DNA from: Bacilli bacterium
GTDB lineage: Bacteria; Bacillota_I; Bacilli_A; ML615J-28; CAG-698
Assembly: GCA_028691905.1 (NCBI GenBank)
Contig: JAQUYJ010000003.1
Coordinates: 1-21,872, forward strand
Direction of reading: 5' to 3'
DNA length: 21,872 nucleotides
The notes beneath the pieces were generated by a model, which saw nothing but the letters and a program-made list of their open reading frames with translations, was not told the DNA's origin and ran no database searches. The translations under genes were made by a program, and so were the position numbers. Shown here piece after piece: positions 1 to 7,993 of the stretch (the stretch's first letter is position 1; each line of letters opens with the position of its first letter).

Positions 1-2169
1 TGCTTTTTCACGAATTCCTCCGATTGGAAGAACTCTTCCTCTTAATGTTATTTCCCCTGTCATCCCGACCAAACGATTAACATATCGATGTGAGAATGCA
101 GAAGTAATGGCAGTTGCTATTGCTACACCTGCGGACGGACCGTCTTTTGGAACAGCTCCTTCCGGGACGTGAATATGAATATCATTTGATTTAAATAAAT
201 CCGGATCAATTTGTAGTTTCTTACAGTTTGCTTTCACATAACTAAGAGCTGCCTGAGCTGATTCTTTCATAACATCTCCTAATTTACCGGTAAGAACCAA
301 ACGCCCTTCCCCTTTATAATAGGTTACTTCAATCGGAAGGGTATCTCCACCGAATTGTGTATATGCCAATCCAGTAACCACACCAATTTGATTGATACCA
401 TCAATTTTGTTATAAGTGAATTTGGGTTTCCCCAACCAACTTTGTAAATTGGCTGCATCAATGTGAACGGGTTCTTTTGTTTCCATTAATATATTTTTTA
501 TTGCTCTTCTAATTAAAGTACCGATATGACGCTCTAATTCCCGCACTCCTGCTTCTTTAGTATATTCGCGGATAATCTTCCATAATGCACTTTCGTCCAG
601 TACAAATTCATTTTTCGTAAGACCATGAAGATTCAATTGCTTATCTAACAAATGTCGTCGTGCAATTTCAAATTTTTCAAATTCCGTATAACTACTTAAT
701 TCGACAATTTCCAACCGGTCACGTAAAGCCGGAGGAATATTTTCCAAATAGTTTGCAGTTGCGATAAAAAATACTTTTGATAAATCATATGGTTCTTCTA
801 AATAATGATCACTGAAAAATCTGTTTTGTTCTGAATCCAAAACTTCCAGCATTGCACTGGCGGGATCCCCTCTGAAATCAGAAGATAACTTATCTAATTC
901 ATCTAATAAAAACACGGGATTGATCACCTTTGCTCGTTTCATACCTTGCAATATTCTGCCTGGTAATGCTCCTAAGTATGTTCTCCGGTGCCCTCTAATT
1001 TCGCTTTCATCTTTTACACCACCCAATGATTGTTTAACAAAAGGTCTGTTGAGTGCTGTTGCAATAGATTTTGCCAGTGATGTCTTTCCTACTCCTGGTG
1101 GCCCTATCAAACAAAGTATTGCTTGGGGATTTTTTTCAGTCATAATTCGAACAGCAAGATATTCAAGTATTCTGTCTTTAACTTTGTCTAATCCGTAATG
1201 ATCACGATCCAGTTGTTCTTTGGCTTTTCTTATATCATTTGATTCTTTTGACTCCACGGACCAGGGCAGGCTTATCATAAAGTCTAAATAAGTCCGTGCA
1301 ATTGCACTTTCACCTGAAGCAACAGAAAGCGAACTGTAACGAGATAATTCATTGAGCGCTTTTTCTTCAATTTCCTTTGGCATTTTACAATCGAGTATTT
1401 TTTGTTTTAACTCGTCAATTTCTGTTTCTTTTCTTGCCTTGTCACCAAGTTCATCTTGAATAACACGCATTTTTTCACGTAAGTAATATTCTTTTTGATT
1501 TTCATTAATCGCTTTTTTTACTTCATTTTCGATCTGTGTTTCAATTGATTGGATATACTTTTCCCGTTTAATATCCTGAAGCATTAATTTCAATCGTTCT
1601 GAAACACTTGGGGTGTTTAAATATCGTAGTTTTGCATGAAATTCCAGAGGTAAATTAAAAGCAAGCAAATCTGTTAAGATATCTGCAGTTACTCCACTTG
1701 TAATTTTATTAATCAAGTCTGGATTATTAATGAATAAACGTTGTCCATTTGCATCAAGCTCTTCTATTAGCAAGCGTACACTTGCTACTTCTTCATTGAT
1801 GTTTTCGTTTTCGGAAGGCATTGTAACAAAAGATACATTAATAAATGGTTCGATTTGTACATAATCCAATACCTTGCAACGTGTAATTGCTTGAACTTTC
1901 AATTTATGAATCGGAGTAGCGTCCATATTATAAATGATTCTTGCAACAATTCCAACTTCATTTAAATCACTGGGATTAGGAGTATCAGTCTTCAATTGTT
2001 TTTGAACTAACAATACAAGATATTTGTTTTTGTCTAATGCAGCTTTTATTGCTTTTTGGTTTTCTATTTTCCCAACATCCAAACGAACTTCATTATTGGG
2101 TAGAGGAACCAAATTTTTCACTGTTATAGCTGGTAATATTTCTTGAATAATACTTTGATTCGAAAACAT
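1..2169 (-). CDS. lon: ATP-dependent protease La (Lon), 3' end cut by window edge
   Basis: This is a cytosolic AAA+ serine protease that unfolds and degrades damaged and regulatory proteins. The 723 codons present start at ATG 2169-2167, after a GAAAGGAG ribosome binding site. The order is an N-terminal LON substrate-binding domain (about 1-200), a helical linker (about 200-310), the AAA+ module with Walker A GPPGVGKT at 356-363 and Walker B VFLLDELDK, and then the protease domain. Catalytic Ser679 lies in PKDGPSAG and Lys722 in GGIREK, the residue before the last codon in the window, so only the C-terminal tail is missing. It lies 25 nt downstream of clpX and is probably co-transcribed with tig and clpX. 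No CtsR or CIRCE-like operator was seen upstream. Family assignment is secure. Confidence 0.97.
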   Translation of the reverse strand, partial: MFSNQSIIQEILPAITVKNLVPLPNNEVRLDVGKIENQKAIKAALDKNKYLVLLVQKQLKTDTPNPSDLNEVGIVARIIYNMDATPIHKLKVQAITRCKVLDYVQIEPFINVSFVTMPSENENINEEVASVRLLIEELDANGQRLFINNPDLINKITSGVTADILTDLLAFNLPLEFHAKLRYLNTPSVSERLKLMLQDIKREKYIQSIETQIENEVKKAINENQKEYYLREKMRVIQDELGDKARKETEIDELKQKILDCKMPKEIEEKALNELSRYSSLSVASGESAIARTYLDFMISLPWSVESKESNDIRKAKEQLDRDHYGLDKVKDRILEYLAVRIMTEKNPQAILCLIGPPGVGKTSLAKSIATALNRPFVKQSLGGVKDESEIRGHRRTYLGALPGRILQGMKRAKVINPVFLLDELDKLSSDFRGDPASAMLEVLDSEQNRFFSDHYLEEPYDLSKVFFIATANYLENIPPALRDRLEIVELSSYTEFEKFEIARRHLLDKQLNLHGLTKNEFVLDESALWKIIREYTKEAGVRELERHIGTLIRRAIKNILMETKEPVHIDAANLQSWLGKPKFTYNKIDGINQIGVVTGLAYTQFGGDTLPIEVTYYKGEGRLVLTGKLGDVMKESAQAALSYVKANCKKLQIDPDLFKSNDIHIHVPEGAVPKDGPSAGVAIATAITSAFSHRYVNRLVGMTGEITLRGRVLPIGGIREKA

Positions 2170-2194
2170 ATGTTTACTCCTTTCTTTTTCTTTA

Positions 2195-3424
2195 CTATGC
2201 TGCTTTTGAAATAATGATAGGTTCAGCCTTTTTTTCCACAACATCTTTAGTAATTATACATTTTTTTAAATTCTTTTGTTGTGGTATCGAGAACATGATT
2301 TCCAACATAATATTTTCTATTATGGAGCGAAGTCCTCTGGCTCCTGTTTTTTCTTTATACGCTGCTTCGGCAATTGCATGAATTGCCTCTGCTTCAAACT
2401 CCAGATCAACACCATCCATTTCAAACATTGTTTGATATTGCTTAATAATTGCGTTACGCGGTTCAAGCAATATGCGGGTTAAATCATCTATTTCCAAAGG
2501 ATGTAGTGCTGCCAGTACCGGAAGTCTTCCAACAAGTTCGGGAATAATTCCATATTTTTGTATATCTGAATGGATTACATTCTGTAAAGCATCTGCCATG
2601 TTTTTTACATTTTTAGTAGTTGGAGATGCAAATCCAATTGATTTTTTTCCTAATCGCGTTCCAACAACATCTTCAATACCTTCAAAAGAGCCACCACAGA
2701 TAAATAATACGTTAGTCGTGTCAAAAGGAATAAATTCCTGATGAGGATGTTTTCTTCCCCCACCCGGTGGTACATTGGCTACAGTACCTTCCAGAATTTT
2801 CAACAGTGCCTGTTGAACTCCTTCTCCACTCACATCTCGTGTAATGGATACACTGTCGCCTTTGCGAGCAATTTTATCTATTTCATCAATGTATATGATA
2901 CCTTTTTGCGCTAGATCAATATCAAAATCAGCAGCCTGCAATAAGCGCAGCAACACATTTTCCACATCTTCACCGACATATCCTGCTTGTGTAAGCGAAG
3001 TAGCATCTGCTATTGCAAAGGGTACTTGGAGAATATGAGCAAGTGTTTTGGCAAATAATGTTTTTCCACTTCCTGTAGATCCCAATAACAAAATATTGCT
3101 TTTCTCAATATCGACATTTTTGTTTTCAAATAAATTGTTCTGTACCCGTTTATAGTGATTGTATACAGCAACACTAAGAACTTTTTTAGCATAGTGCTGT
3201 CCTACAACATAATCACTAAGGCGATCATAAATTTGCTGCGGTGTTAAATCAAGATGAAATTCTTTCTTTTCTGTTATTTCTTCTTCATGGTCCATTTCAA
3301 ACATTTGATGACAAACATTGATACACATCTCACAAATACAACAATTTTCACCTTCGATTAAACGACGGTTTTCTGTTCCAGGAAGACCACAAAAGGAACA
3401 AACCTTTTTTTCTTCTTCTTTCAT
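2195..3424 (-). CDS. clpX: ATP-dependent Clp protease ATP-binding subunit ClpX
   Basis: ClpX is the hexameric AAA+ unfoldase that feeds substrates to ClpP or acts alone as a chaperone. The 409 residues match the usual length. The N-terminal zinc-binding domain has Cys9, Cys12, Cys31 and Cys34 (CX2C-X18-CX2C). Walker A GSTGSGKT is at 115-122, the pore loop GYVG at 148-151, Walker B IIYIDEIDKI at 176-185, and the RKH loop at 224-226. The start follows AAGGAGGTGA at good spacing. The gap to tig is 14 nt and to lon 25 nt, and the order tig-clpX-lon is classical for Bacilli. It ends in TAG. clpP is not in the window. Confidence 0.98.
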   Translation of the reverse strand: MKEEEKKVCSFCGLPGTENRRLIEGENCCICEMCINVCHQMFEMDHEEEITEKKEFHLDLTPQQIYDRLSDYVVGQHYAKKVLSVAVYNHYKRVQNNLFENKNVDIEKSNILLLGSTGSGKTLFAKTLAHILQVPFAIADATSLTQAGYVGEDVENVLLRLLQAADFDIDLAQKGIIYIDEIDKIARKGDSVSITRDVSGEGVQQALLKILEGTVANVPPGGGRKHPHQEFIPFDTTNVLFICGGSFEGIEDVVGTRLGKKSIGFASPTTKNVKNMADALQNVIHSDIQKYGIIPELVGRLPVLAALHPLEIDDLTRILLEPRNAIIKQYQTMFEMDGVDLEFEAEAIHAIAEAAYKEKTGARGLRSIIENIMLEIMFSIPQQKNLKKCIITKDVVEKKAEPIIISKAA

Positions 3425-3438
3425 GGAACTTCACCTCC

Positions 3439-4731
3439 TTATTTTTCTACAGCACTATCTTTTATTAAATCGATAACCTTTCTCATTTTAATATATGGTG
3501 CTATTAATTCTTTGGTATATAAATTTTTAACTTCTTCAACAGGCTTATTAATCTCTTTGGCAACTTCCTCGAATTCATCATTGTAATCTTTGGCAGTTAC
3601 TTTCATTTTTTCTGCTTCAGCAATTTTCAAGAAAACAGCTCGTTGCTTAACACTCATAATAGCGCCCGGTTCAATCGTTTTTTTGTATTGCTCCAAATCA
3701 GCAATTCCATAATATTGAAGTAATGTTTCAAGCGGTAATTGATAGGTCTTTGCTTGATTTTCCATTTGTGAAACCTGGCGGTTAATTTCTTCTTCAACAA
3801 GAGCGTGTGGTACTTCAAGCGTTGCATTTTCAATTGCTTTGTTTAATGCATCATCGGCAAACTTTCTTTCGCTGTCTTCTGTTCTTTCTTTTGTAAGCAA
3901 ATCCTTTACATAGGATTGATATTCTTTCACAGTTGCTATGTTTTCTACTTCTAAATCTTTTATAAATTCATCATTAAGTTCAGGTAATATTCTTTTTTTC
4001 ATTTCATGCAAATGAATTTTAAATACAGCTTTTTTTCCTTTCAAATTTTCAGCTTGATAATTTTCTGGAAAAGTAACTTCAATATCCTTGTTTTCTTCCG
4101 GTTTCATACCAACCATTTGTTCCTCAAAACCAGGAATAAATTGGTGGGATCCTATTTCCAGACTGTAATTTTCTGATTTTCCACCTTCAAAAGCAACTCC
4201 ATCAACAAACCCTTCAAAGTCGAATACTGCAGTATACCCGTTTTCTAATACTCCATCTTCAACAACTTCCAATTCTGCTTTTGACTGTCTTTTTTGTTCA
4301 ATATATTTGTTTATGTCTTCTTCGCTGACTTGAACAGGTTTTTTTTCAATTTCCAAACCAGTATATTGTCCCAATTCAACTTCTGGCCAAACTTCTACTT
4401 GAATACTGAATTTCATTTTTTTCCCTTTTCCAACAGATTCAAAATCAACATCCAATTCAGGTTGACCAACAGCATCAATTTTATGTTTTTCCAGTGCTTC
4501 TCGATACGCATTGTTTACTACTTCATTGATGGCATCTTCATATAAGCTTTCTTCGCCAAAGCGTTTATTATATACTTCACGTGGCAATTTGCCTTTACGA
4601 AACCCTTTCACTTCTATTTTTTGAACTTTCTCTGCAAACACAACATCCAGTGCTTCAATAAAGTTTTCTTCTGGCAAAGTGAACACTAACTTTTTTTTAC
4701 ATCCAGAAATTTTTTCAATTTTTACATTCAT
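3439..4731 (-). CDS. tig: Trigger factor (ribosome-associated chaperone, peptidyl-prolyl isomerase)
   Basis: Trigger factor binds at the ribosomal exit tunnel and shields nascent chains. The 430 residues show the three-part architecture. The N-terminal ribosome-binding domain carries the signature GFRKGKLP at 43-50. An FKBP-type PPIase domain covers roughly 163-245 (FDFEGFVDGVAFEGG, then IPGFEEQMVGM). The helical C-terminal chaperone arms follow, containing the LPELNDEF segment. The start follows AAAGGAGAAG. It is the first gene after the promoter at 4762-4790 and is followed after 14 nt by clpX, which links folding and proteolysis of new proteins in one unit. Confidence 0.97.
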   Translation of the reverse strand: MNVKIEKISGCKKKLVFTLPEENFIEALDVVFAEKVQKIEVKGFRKGKLPREVYNKRFGEESLYEDAINEVVNNAYREALEKHKIDAVGQPELDVDFESVGKGKKMKFSIQVEVWPEVELGQYTGLEIEKKPVQVSEEDINKYIEQKRQSKAELEVVEDGVLENGYTAVFDFEGFVDGVAFEGGKSENYSLEIGSHQFIPGFEEQMVGMKPEENKDIEVTFPENYQAENLKGKKAVFKIHLHEMKKRILPELNDEFIKDLEVENIATVKEYQSYVKDLLTKERTEDSERKFADDALNKAIENATLEVPHALVEEEINRQVSQMENQAKTYQLPLETLLQYYGIADLEQYKKTIEPGAIMSVKQRAVFLKIAEAEKMKVTAKDYNDEFEEVAKEINKPVEEVKNLYTKELIAPYIKMRKVIDLIKDSAVEK

Positions 4732-4761
4732 GACATCTTCTCCTTTTTTTTAACATATACT

Positions 4762-4790
4762 ATTATATCCAATTTATCTTAAAAACGCAA
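4762..4790 (-). promoter_or_regulatory. Promoter of tig-clpX-lon
   Basis: The -35 element TTGCGT (4785-4790) and the perfect -10 TATAAT (4762-4767) are separated by exactly 17 nt and lie about 30 nt upstream of the tig start. The -35 box nearly touches the stop codon of the preceding gene. This suggests that the chaperone/protease genes can be expressed separately from it. Confidence 0.75.
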
Positions 4791-4795
4791 TAAAT

Positions 4796-5410
4796 TTAAA
4801 CCTCGATTTGAAATATAATTTTCATAACGGATTTTAATTCTTCAATAATGAAATCATCATAGCCTAACTCAAAAGTGATATTAATTAAATCAAAAAAACG
4901 AATGATGAGTATTTTTTTGTTTTCTAAAATTTCTGTGCCCAGTTCACGTAAAACATCATATACATAATTTACCATCAGCAGACACAGAACAACTTCTTCA
5001 TAATCTTCGACAACCAATCCCAATAAATGAGAATAATTTGCTTCTTCTTTTCCATAATAGTACTTGATTTCATTGGTTTGAAGAAGCCGATATTTTCGAA
5101 TAAAGCTTTCTGCAAGATAAATTTCATCCAAAGCAATATAAGAAGCAATAGTATAAAACGCAAGTCCAAACCCTTCTATCTCCTGCTCCTGTAATTTAAT
5201 TGTAATGTCAATGATGTCATCAAATAAACGTAATTGAAAATGTGCTTCATATAACATCGCCAATGCATCTGTATCAATTAGTTCAGAAGCTTTATCTATA
5301 ATCATTTGTTTCATTGCAATGATCTTGGGATAATCCTGATTAATGATTGCTTCTTGAATTTGATTGACTATTTGAATCTTTTCTTTGGGAAATTTAATAA
5401 TAGTTTTCAT
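4796..5410 (-). CDS. Small all-helical protein upstream of tig (possible YsoA-like repeat protein)
   Basis: This is a 204-residue cytosolic protein without signal peptide or membrane segment. The sequence reads as successive amphipathic helices with A/Y/L spacing suggestive of TPR-like repeats, for example around ALAMLYEAHFQLRLF and AFYTIASYIALDEIYLAESF. I cannot place it in a family by motif. In Bacillus the TPR protein YsoA lies in the same position upstream of tig-clpX-lon, but YsoA is longer, so homology is only suggested by synteny. The start at 5410 has a weak ribosome binding site (AAGG) and lies behind an AT-rich inverted repeat. The gene ends 65 nt before tig, with a separate tig promoter in between. 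Confidence 0.75.
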   Translation of the reverse strand: MKTIIKFPKEKIQIVNQIQEAIINQDYPKIIAMKQMIIDKASELIDTDALAMLYEAHFQLRLFDDIIDITIKLQEQEIEGFGLAFYTIASYIALDEIYLAESFIRKYRLLQTNEIKYYYGKEEANYSHLLGLVVEDYEEVVLCLLMVNYVYDVLRELGTEILENKKILIIRFFDLINITFELGYDDFIIEELKSVMKIIFQIEV

Positions 5411-5424
5411 TATATTTTTCTGGC

Positions 5425-5446
5425 CTTATAATAAATTCATTATAAG
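5425..5446. repeat. Perfect 8-bp inverted repeat in the 5' region of the helical-protein gene
   Basis: CTTATAAT and ATTATAAG are separated by 6 nt, 15 nt upstream of the start codon at 5410. One arm contains a TATAAT sequence. It could be an operator overlapping a second -10 box, or an RNA hairpin in the leader. It is AT-only except for the terminal C/G pair, so chance is possible. Confidence 0.4.
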
Positions 5447-5464
5447 ACAGCCATCTCCTAATTC

Positions 5465-5473
5465 ATTATACCA
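5465..5473 (-). promoter_or_regulatory. Extended -10 promoter element for the helical-protein gene
   Basis: On the minus strand TGGTATAAT (TGn plus a perfect -10) is at 5473-5465, with no convincing -35 at 16-18 nt. It lies just after the terminator of the permease gene and 55 nt before the start codon at 5410, the expected place for a promoter. Confidence 0.5.
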
Positions 5474-5480
5474 CATAAAA

Positions 5481-5511
5481 TTAAAATCCGCCATTTTTAC
5501 GATGACGGATT
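5481..5511 (-). terminator. Terminator of the permease gene, overlapping its stop codon
   Basis: A 10-bp stem (5502-5511 with 5485-5494, one G-T pair) encloses a 7-nt loop and is followed by a T-rich but interrupted tract. The first stem bases are part of the permease TAA at 5512-5510. Confidence 0.65.
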
Positions 5512-6805
5512 AAAAAACAATCATTAGTCCCACTAATGCTAATATAATACTGGCTAGAGCAAGAAGTGAGTTGGTTCTAATAAAAGTTTTGAAGCCAAAG
5601 TTAATCGATTCTTTTTTCAACATTCCCATCCACATCATTCCTGCCAATGCCCCAACGGGGGTTAAAAATGCTCCTACATTCGATCCAATAATGCTCGCAA
5701 ACAATGCTTTTTCTAAAGTCAAAGCAGAGAGTGGTTGTATTATTTCCGCGAAAAGAACACTCATTGGTATGTTATTGATAAGATTTGAAAATAAAAAGGA
5801 AAAAAGTCCGAAAGAGTAAATGGTTGGAAAGTTATTAAAAAATTCCAATAATGAATTTGTAACTTGATATTTTGATAAACCCAACACAATTAAAAACATC
5901 GAAATAACAAAAGGCATGAGTGACCACGGCATTCTTTTAACAACAATCGGTAAATAAAATTCGCTGCTTTTCTTTTTAAACAATAGTAAAAAAACAAATA
6001 AGCTGACTGCAAATCCAAAACTGATGAGCCACATTTCCAATCCAATATAATTTGAAATTGCTAAAAAGACTGTACACAATAGTAAGTGAATCATCCCAAC
6101 AGTAAACAGTAATTTATTTTTTATTGCAACTTTATCCAAAACTTGTTCCATCGGTTTTTGTAAATTTTTTCTAAATAAAATCAACATTAATATAAAGCTA
6201 CCTATTCCAGCAAGAAGAGTTGGTACAAACATTTTTTGTAAATACAACAAGAAATCAATTTGATACATGGATGCCAAATAAATATTGGTTGGATTTCCAA
6301 TAACTAAAAGCATACTCCAAGTATTGGCAGCTATAAATTCCATTACCAAATATGGTATGGGATTAATTTTTGCGTTCTTGGCAAAATAACATAGAAATGG
6401 CGTGAATGTAAGAATGATAATGTCATTGGAAGTAAAAATAGTCAAGACACTTATCACCAGATATAAAGAAAGAAAAACGGGTAATTGCTTACTTTTTGTT
6501 CTTTGATGTACCCAACTTGCTATATAACGAAAAAAACCTATTTCATCCAGAAACAAAGACAGGACGGACATCGATAAAAACAATATGACTATTTTTATTG
6601 GATTCATTACGCCGTCAGATAATAATGCTTTTATTACTTCTTTTAAATCAAGCAAATCAAATACAAACAAAATAATCGCTCCGATTAAAGCTACAATCCA
6701 ATAAGTATCTAAAAACAAGTGTCCTATTTTTATTTTTGGAATAAATACAATAGAAAGCACGAGTAAAATAGACGTCACAACACTGACAAAAATAGTTGCA
6801 ATCAT
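5510..6805 (-). CDS. ArsB/SLC13-type (ion transporter superfamily) membrane permease
   Basis: This is a polytopic inner-membrane transporter of 431 residues with about 11-12 hydrophobic segments. Features typical of the ArsB/NhaD/SLC13 ion-transporter superfamily are a mid-protein NDIIILTFTPF segment, GNPTNIYLA, SNLINNIPMSVLF, and the C-terminal IGSNVGAFLTPVGALAG re-entrant loop. The substrate cannot be read from sequence. Arsenite, dicarboxylate, citrate or Na+/H+ exchange are all possible, and no arsR or arsC accompanies it. I chose ATG at 6805, preceded by AAGGA at 7 nt, instead of the in-frame ATG seven codons upstream, which has no ribosome binding site. It lies just after a tRNA-Arg terminator with no clear promoter of its own. 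Confidence 0.85.
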   Translation of the reverse strand: MIATIFVSVVTSILLVLSIVFIPKIKIGHLFLDTYWIVALIGAIILFVFDLLDLKEVIKALLSDGVMNPIKIVILFLSMSVLSLFLDEIGFFRYIASWVHQRTKSKQLPVFLSLYLVISVLTIFTSNDIIILTFTPFLCYFAKNAKINPIPYLVMEFIAANTWSMLLVIGNPTNIYLASMYQIDFLLYLQKMFVPTLLAGIGSFILMLILFRKNLQKPMEQVLDKVAIKNKLLFTVGMIHLLLCTVFLAISNYIGLEMWLISFGFAVSLFVFLLLFKKKSSEFYLPIVVKRMPWSLMPFVISMFLIVLGLSKYQVTNSLLEFFNNFPTIYSFGLFSFLFSNLINNIPMSVLFAEIIQPLSALTLEKALFASIIGSNVGAFLTPVGALAGMMWMGMLKKESINFGFKTFIRTNSLLALASIILALVGLMIVF

Positions 6806-6824
6806 ATTAATCCTTCTTTTCCAC

Positions 6825-6853
6825 AAAAAAAACGCAAAGCATTTGCTTCACGC
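6825..6853 (-). terminator. Terminator downstream of tRNA-Arg(CCU)
   Basis: A 9-bp G-T-containing stem (6845-6853 with 6832-6840) with an AAAT loop is followed by eight T on the minus strand. It lies between the tRNA 3' end and the permease start. Confidence 0.7.
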
Positions 6854-6868
6854 ATATCTATTTTCCTA

Positions 6869-6945
<77 letters not shown>

Positions 6946-6958
6946 AAACATATCCCTT

Positions 6959-6987
6959 ATTATACCACTCAGCCCTGTATTTTTCAA
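6959..6987 (-). promoter_or_regulatory. Promoter of tRNA-Arg(CCU)
   Basis: The -35 TTGAAA (6982-6987), a 17-nt spacer and the -10 TATAAT (6959-6964) with TGG in front lie 14 nt before the tRNA 5' end. The spacer half next to the -10 (CTGAGTGG) is identical to that of the neighbouring tRNA-Arg promoter. Confidence 0.85.
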
Positions 6988-7008
6988 GAGCAACAATTGA
7001 TATCGATG

Positions 7009-7031
7009 AAAAACATCGCTTTAGATGTTTT
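7009..7031 (-). terminator. Terminator downstream of tRNA-Arg(UCG)
   Basis: AAAACATC and GATGTTTT form a perfect 8-bp stem with a 6-nt loop, and the run of T continues past the stem. It lies 10 nt after the tRNA 3' end, before the next tRNA promoter. Confidence 0.65.
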
Positions 7032-7040
7032 AAAAGTAAT

Positions 7041-7114
7041 AGTCCCAGACAGGATTCGAACCTGCGACCAACGACTTCGAAGGACGTTGCTCTATCCAGC
7101 TGAGCTACTGGGAC
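7041..7114 (-). tRNA. tRNA-Arg (anticodon UCG)
   Basis: The cloverleaf is 74 nt. The acceptor GTCCCAG/CTGGGAC is perfect, the anticodon loop is CTTCGAA with anticodon TCG (decoding CGA), and the T-loop is TTCGAAT. It differs from its two Arg neighbours in having no encoded CCA, a U at the discriminator position, and a U-U mismatch at 30:40 of the anticodon stem (ACGTC/GTCGT). It has its own promoter and terminator, so it is probably expressed, with CCA added enzymatically. Confidence 0.9.
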
Positions 7115-7122
7115 ATAGAATT

Positions 7123-7151
7123 ATTATACCACTCAGTCTCCTTTTTTTCAA
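7123..7151 (-). promoter_or_regulatory. Promoter of tRNA-Arg(UCG)
   Basis: The -35 TTGAAA (7146-7151), a 17-nt spacer ending in CTGAGTGG, and the -10 TATAAT (7123-7128) lie 9 nt before the tRNA. It is nearly a copy of the promoter at 6959-6987. Confidence 0.85.
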
Positions 7152-7162
7152 GAAAGATTAAT

Positions 7163-7199
7163 GAAAAAATGAAGAAAAGATAACTCTTTTCTTCATTTT
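7163..7199 (-). terminator. Strong terminator ending the ABC importer operon
   Basis: A perfect 14-bp stem (7185-7198 with 7167-7180) with a 4-nt loop is followed by a run of T. The upstream arm contains the TGA stop codon of the ATPase gene, which confirms both the gene end and the use of TGA as a stop. Confidence 0.9.
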
Positions 7200-7993
7200 G
7201 ATAGAACCATTTCATCACTAATTTCCATATCGTCCATTGATTCAAATTTTGTTAATAAATTTGCTATCGTAAGATTCTTTTTTTCTTCCCCTCGGGCATC
7301 ATAAATAATTTTCCCTTCATGGAACATGAGCAAACGGTTGCCATATTTGATTGCGTCTTTCATGTTATGGGTAATCATTATCGTGGTTAGATGATTTTCT
7401 TCAATAATTTTATTGGTTAGTTCCAGAACTACTTTTGCTGTTTTTGGATCCAGTGCTGCTGTATGTTCATCCAACAGCAACAATTTTGGTTTTTCCAAAA
7501 TGGCCATTATCAAAGTTATAGCCTGTCTTTGTCCGCCCGATAATAATCCCATTTTTTGTTCGAGTCGATTTTCTAAGCCCAGGTTCAAAGAACTGACTAG
7601 TTCACGAAATTGCTTTTCCTCGGTTTTTTGAAAACCCCATTTCAATCTTTTTTTGGTTCCTTTTCTTTTCGCAATAATTAAATTTTCGAGAATGGACATG
7701 TTGGCAGCAGTTCCCATCATCGGATCTTGGAATACTCTACCTAAATAAACAGCTCTTTTATGTTCCGGAGCCGTAGTAATATCAATATCATCTAACAGTA
7801 TTTCTCCTGTATCCGGTATATGAGCTCCACATATCACATTTAAAAATGTAGATTTCCCACTTCCATTTCCACCAATCACTGTTACAAATTCACCATCTGC
7901 AATATGGACACTGATATCATTCAAAGCTATTTTTAATTGATCCGGCGTCAATTCTCTATTGAATGCTTTTGTAACATGAGAAACTTTAAGCAT
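7193..7993 (-). CDS. ABC importer ATPase subunit (TrpZ-type, aromatic amino acid/ABC_sub_bind family)
   Basis: This 266-residue cytosolic ATPase energises the importer encoded by the two genes upstream. Walker A GGNGSGKS is at 41-48, the Q-loop at VFQDP near 88-92, the signature LSGGQ at 151-155, Walker B LLLLDEH at 171-177, and the switch His209. The ATG at 7993 is preferred to the GTG three codons upstream because GTG lies inside the ribosome binding site GAGGTGG. The start overlaps the permease stop by 8 nt, indicating translational coupling. The gene ends in TGA within the terminator stem. The substrate is inferred from the binding protein and the tyrosine-rich leader. Confidence 0.92.
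   Translation of the reverse strand: MLKVSHVTKAFNRELTPDQLKIALNDISVHIADGEFVTVIGGNGSGKSTFLNVICGAHIPDTGEILLDDIDITTAPEHKRAVYLGRVFQDPMMGTAANMSILENLIIAKRKGTKKRLKWGFQKTEEKQFRELVSSLNLGLENRLEQKMGLLSGGQRQAITLIMAILEKPKLLLLDEHTAALDPKTAKVVLELTNKIIEENHLTTIMITHNMKDAIKYGNRLLMFHEGKIIYDARGEEKKNLTIANLLTKFESMDDMEISDEMVLSK

Noticed and set aside
4740..4800. CtsR or CIRCE heat-shock operator before tig
   Set aside because: No GGTCAAA-type direct repeat or TTAGCACTC inverted repeat is present around the promoter.
5465..5510. ATG at AGGAGATGGCTG as a tiny leader ORF before the helical-protein gene
   Set aside because: It would encode only four residues, and the AGGAG touches the ATG, so it cannot act as its ribosome binding site.
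5510..6805. Arsenite resistance operon
   Set aside because: The permease resembles the ArsB superfamily, but no arsR, arsC, arsA or arsD is adjacent, so a specific arsenite role is not supported.
7163..7199. TGA read as Trp (mycoplasma code 4)
   Set aside because: The ATPase gene ends in TGA within a strong terminator, Trp is encoded by TGG throughout, and murI indicates a walled organism.
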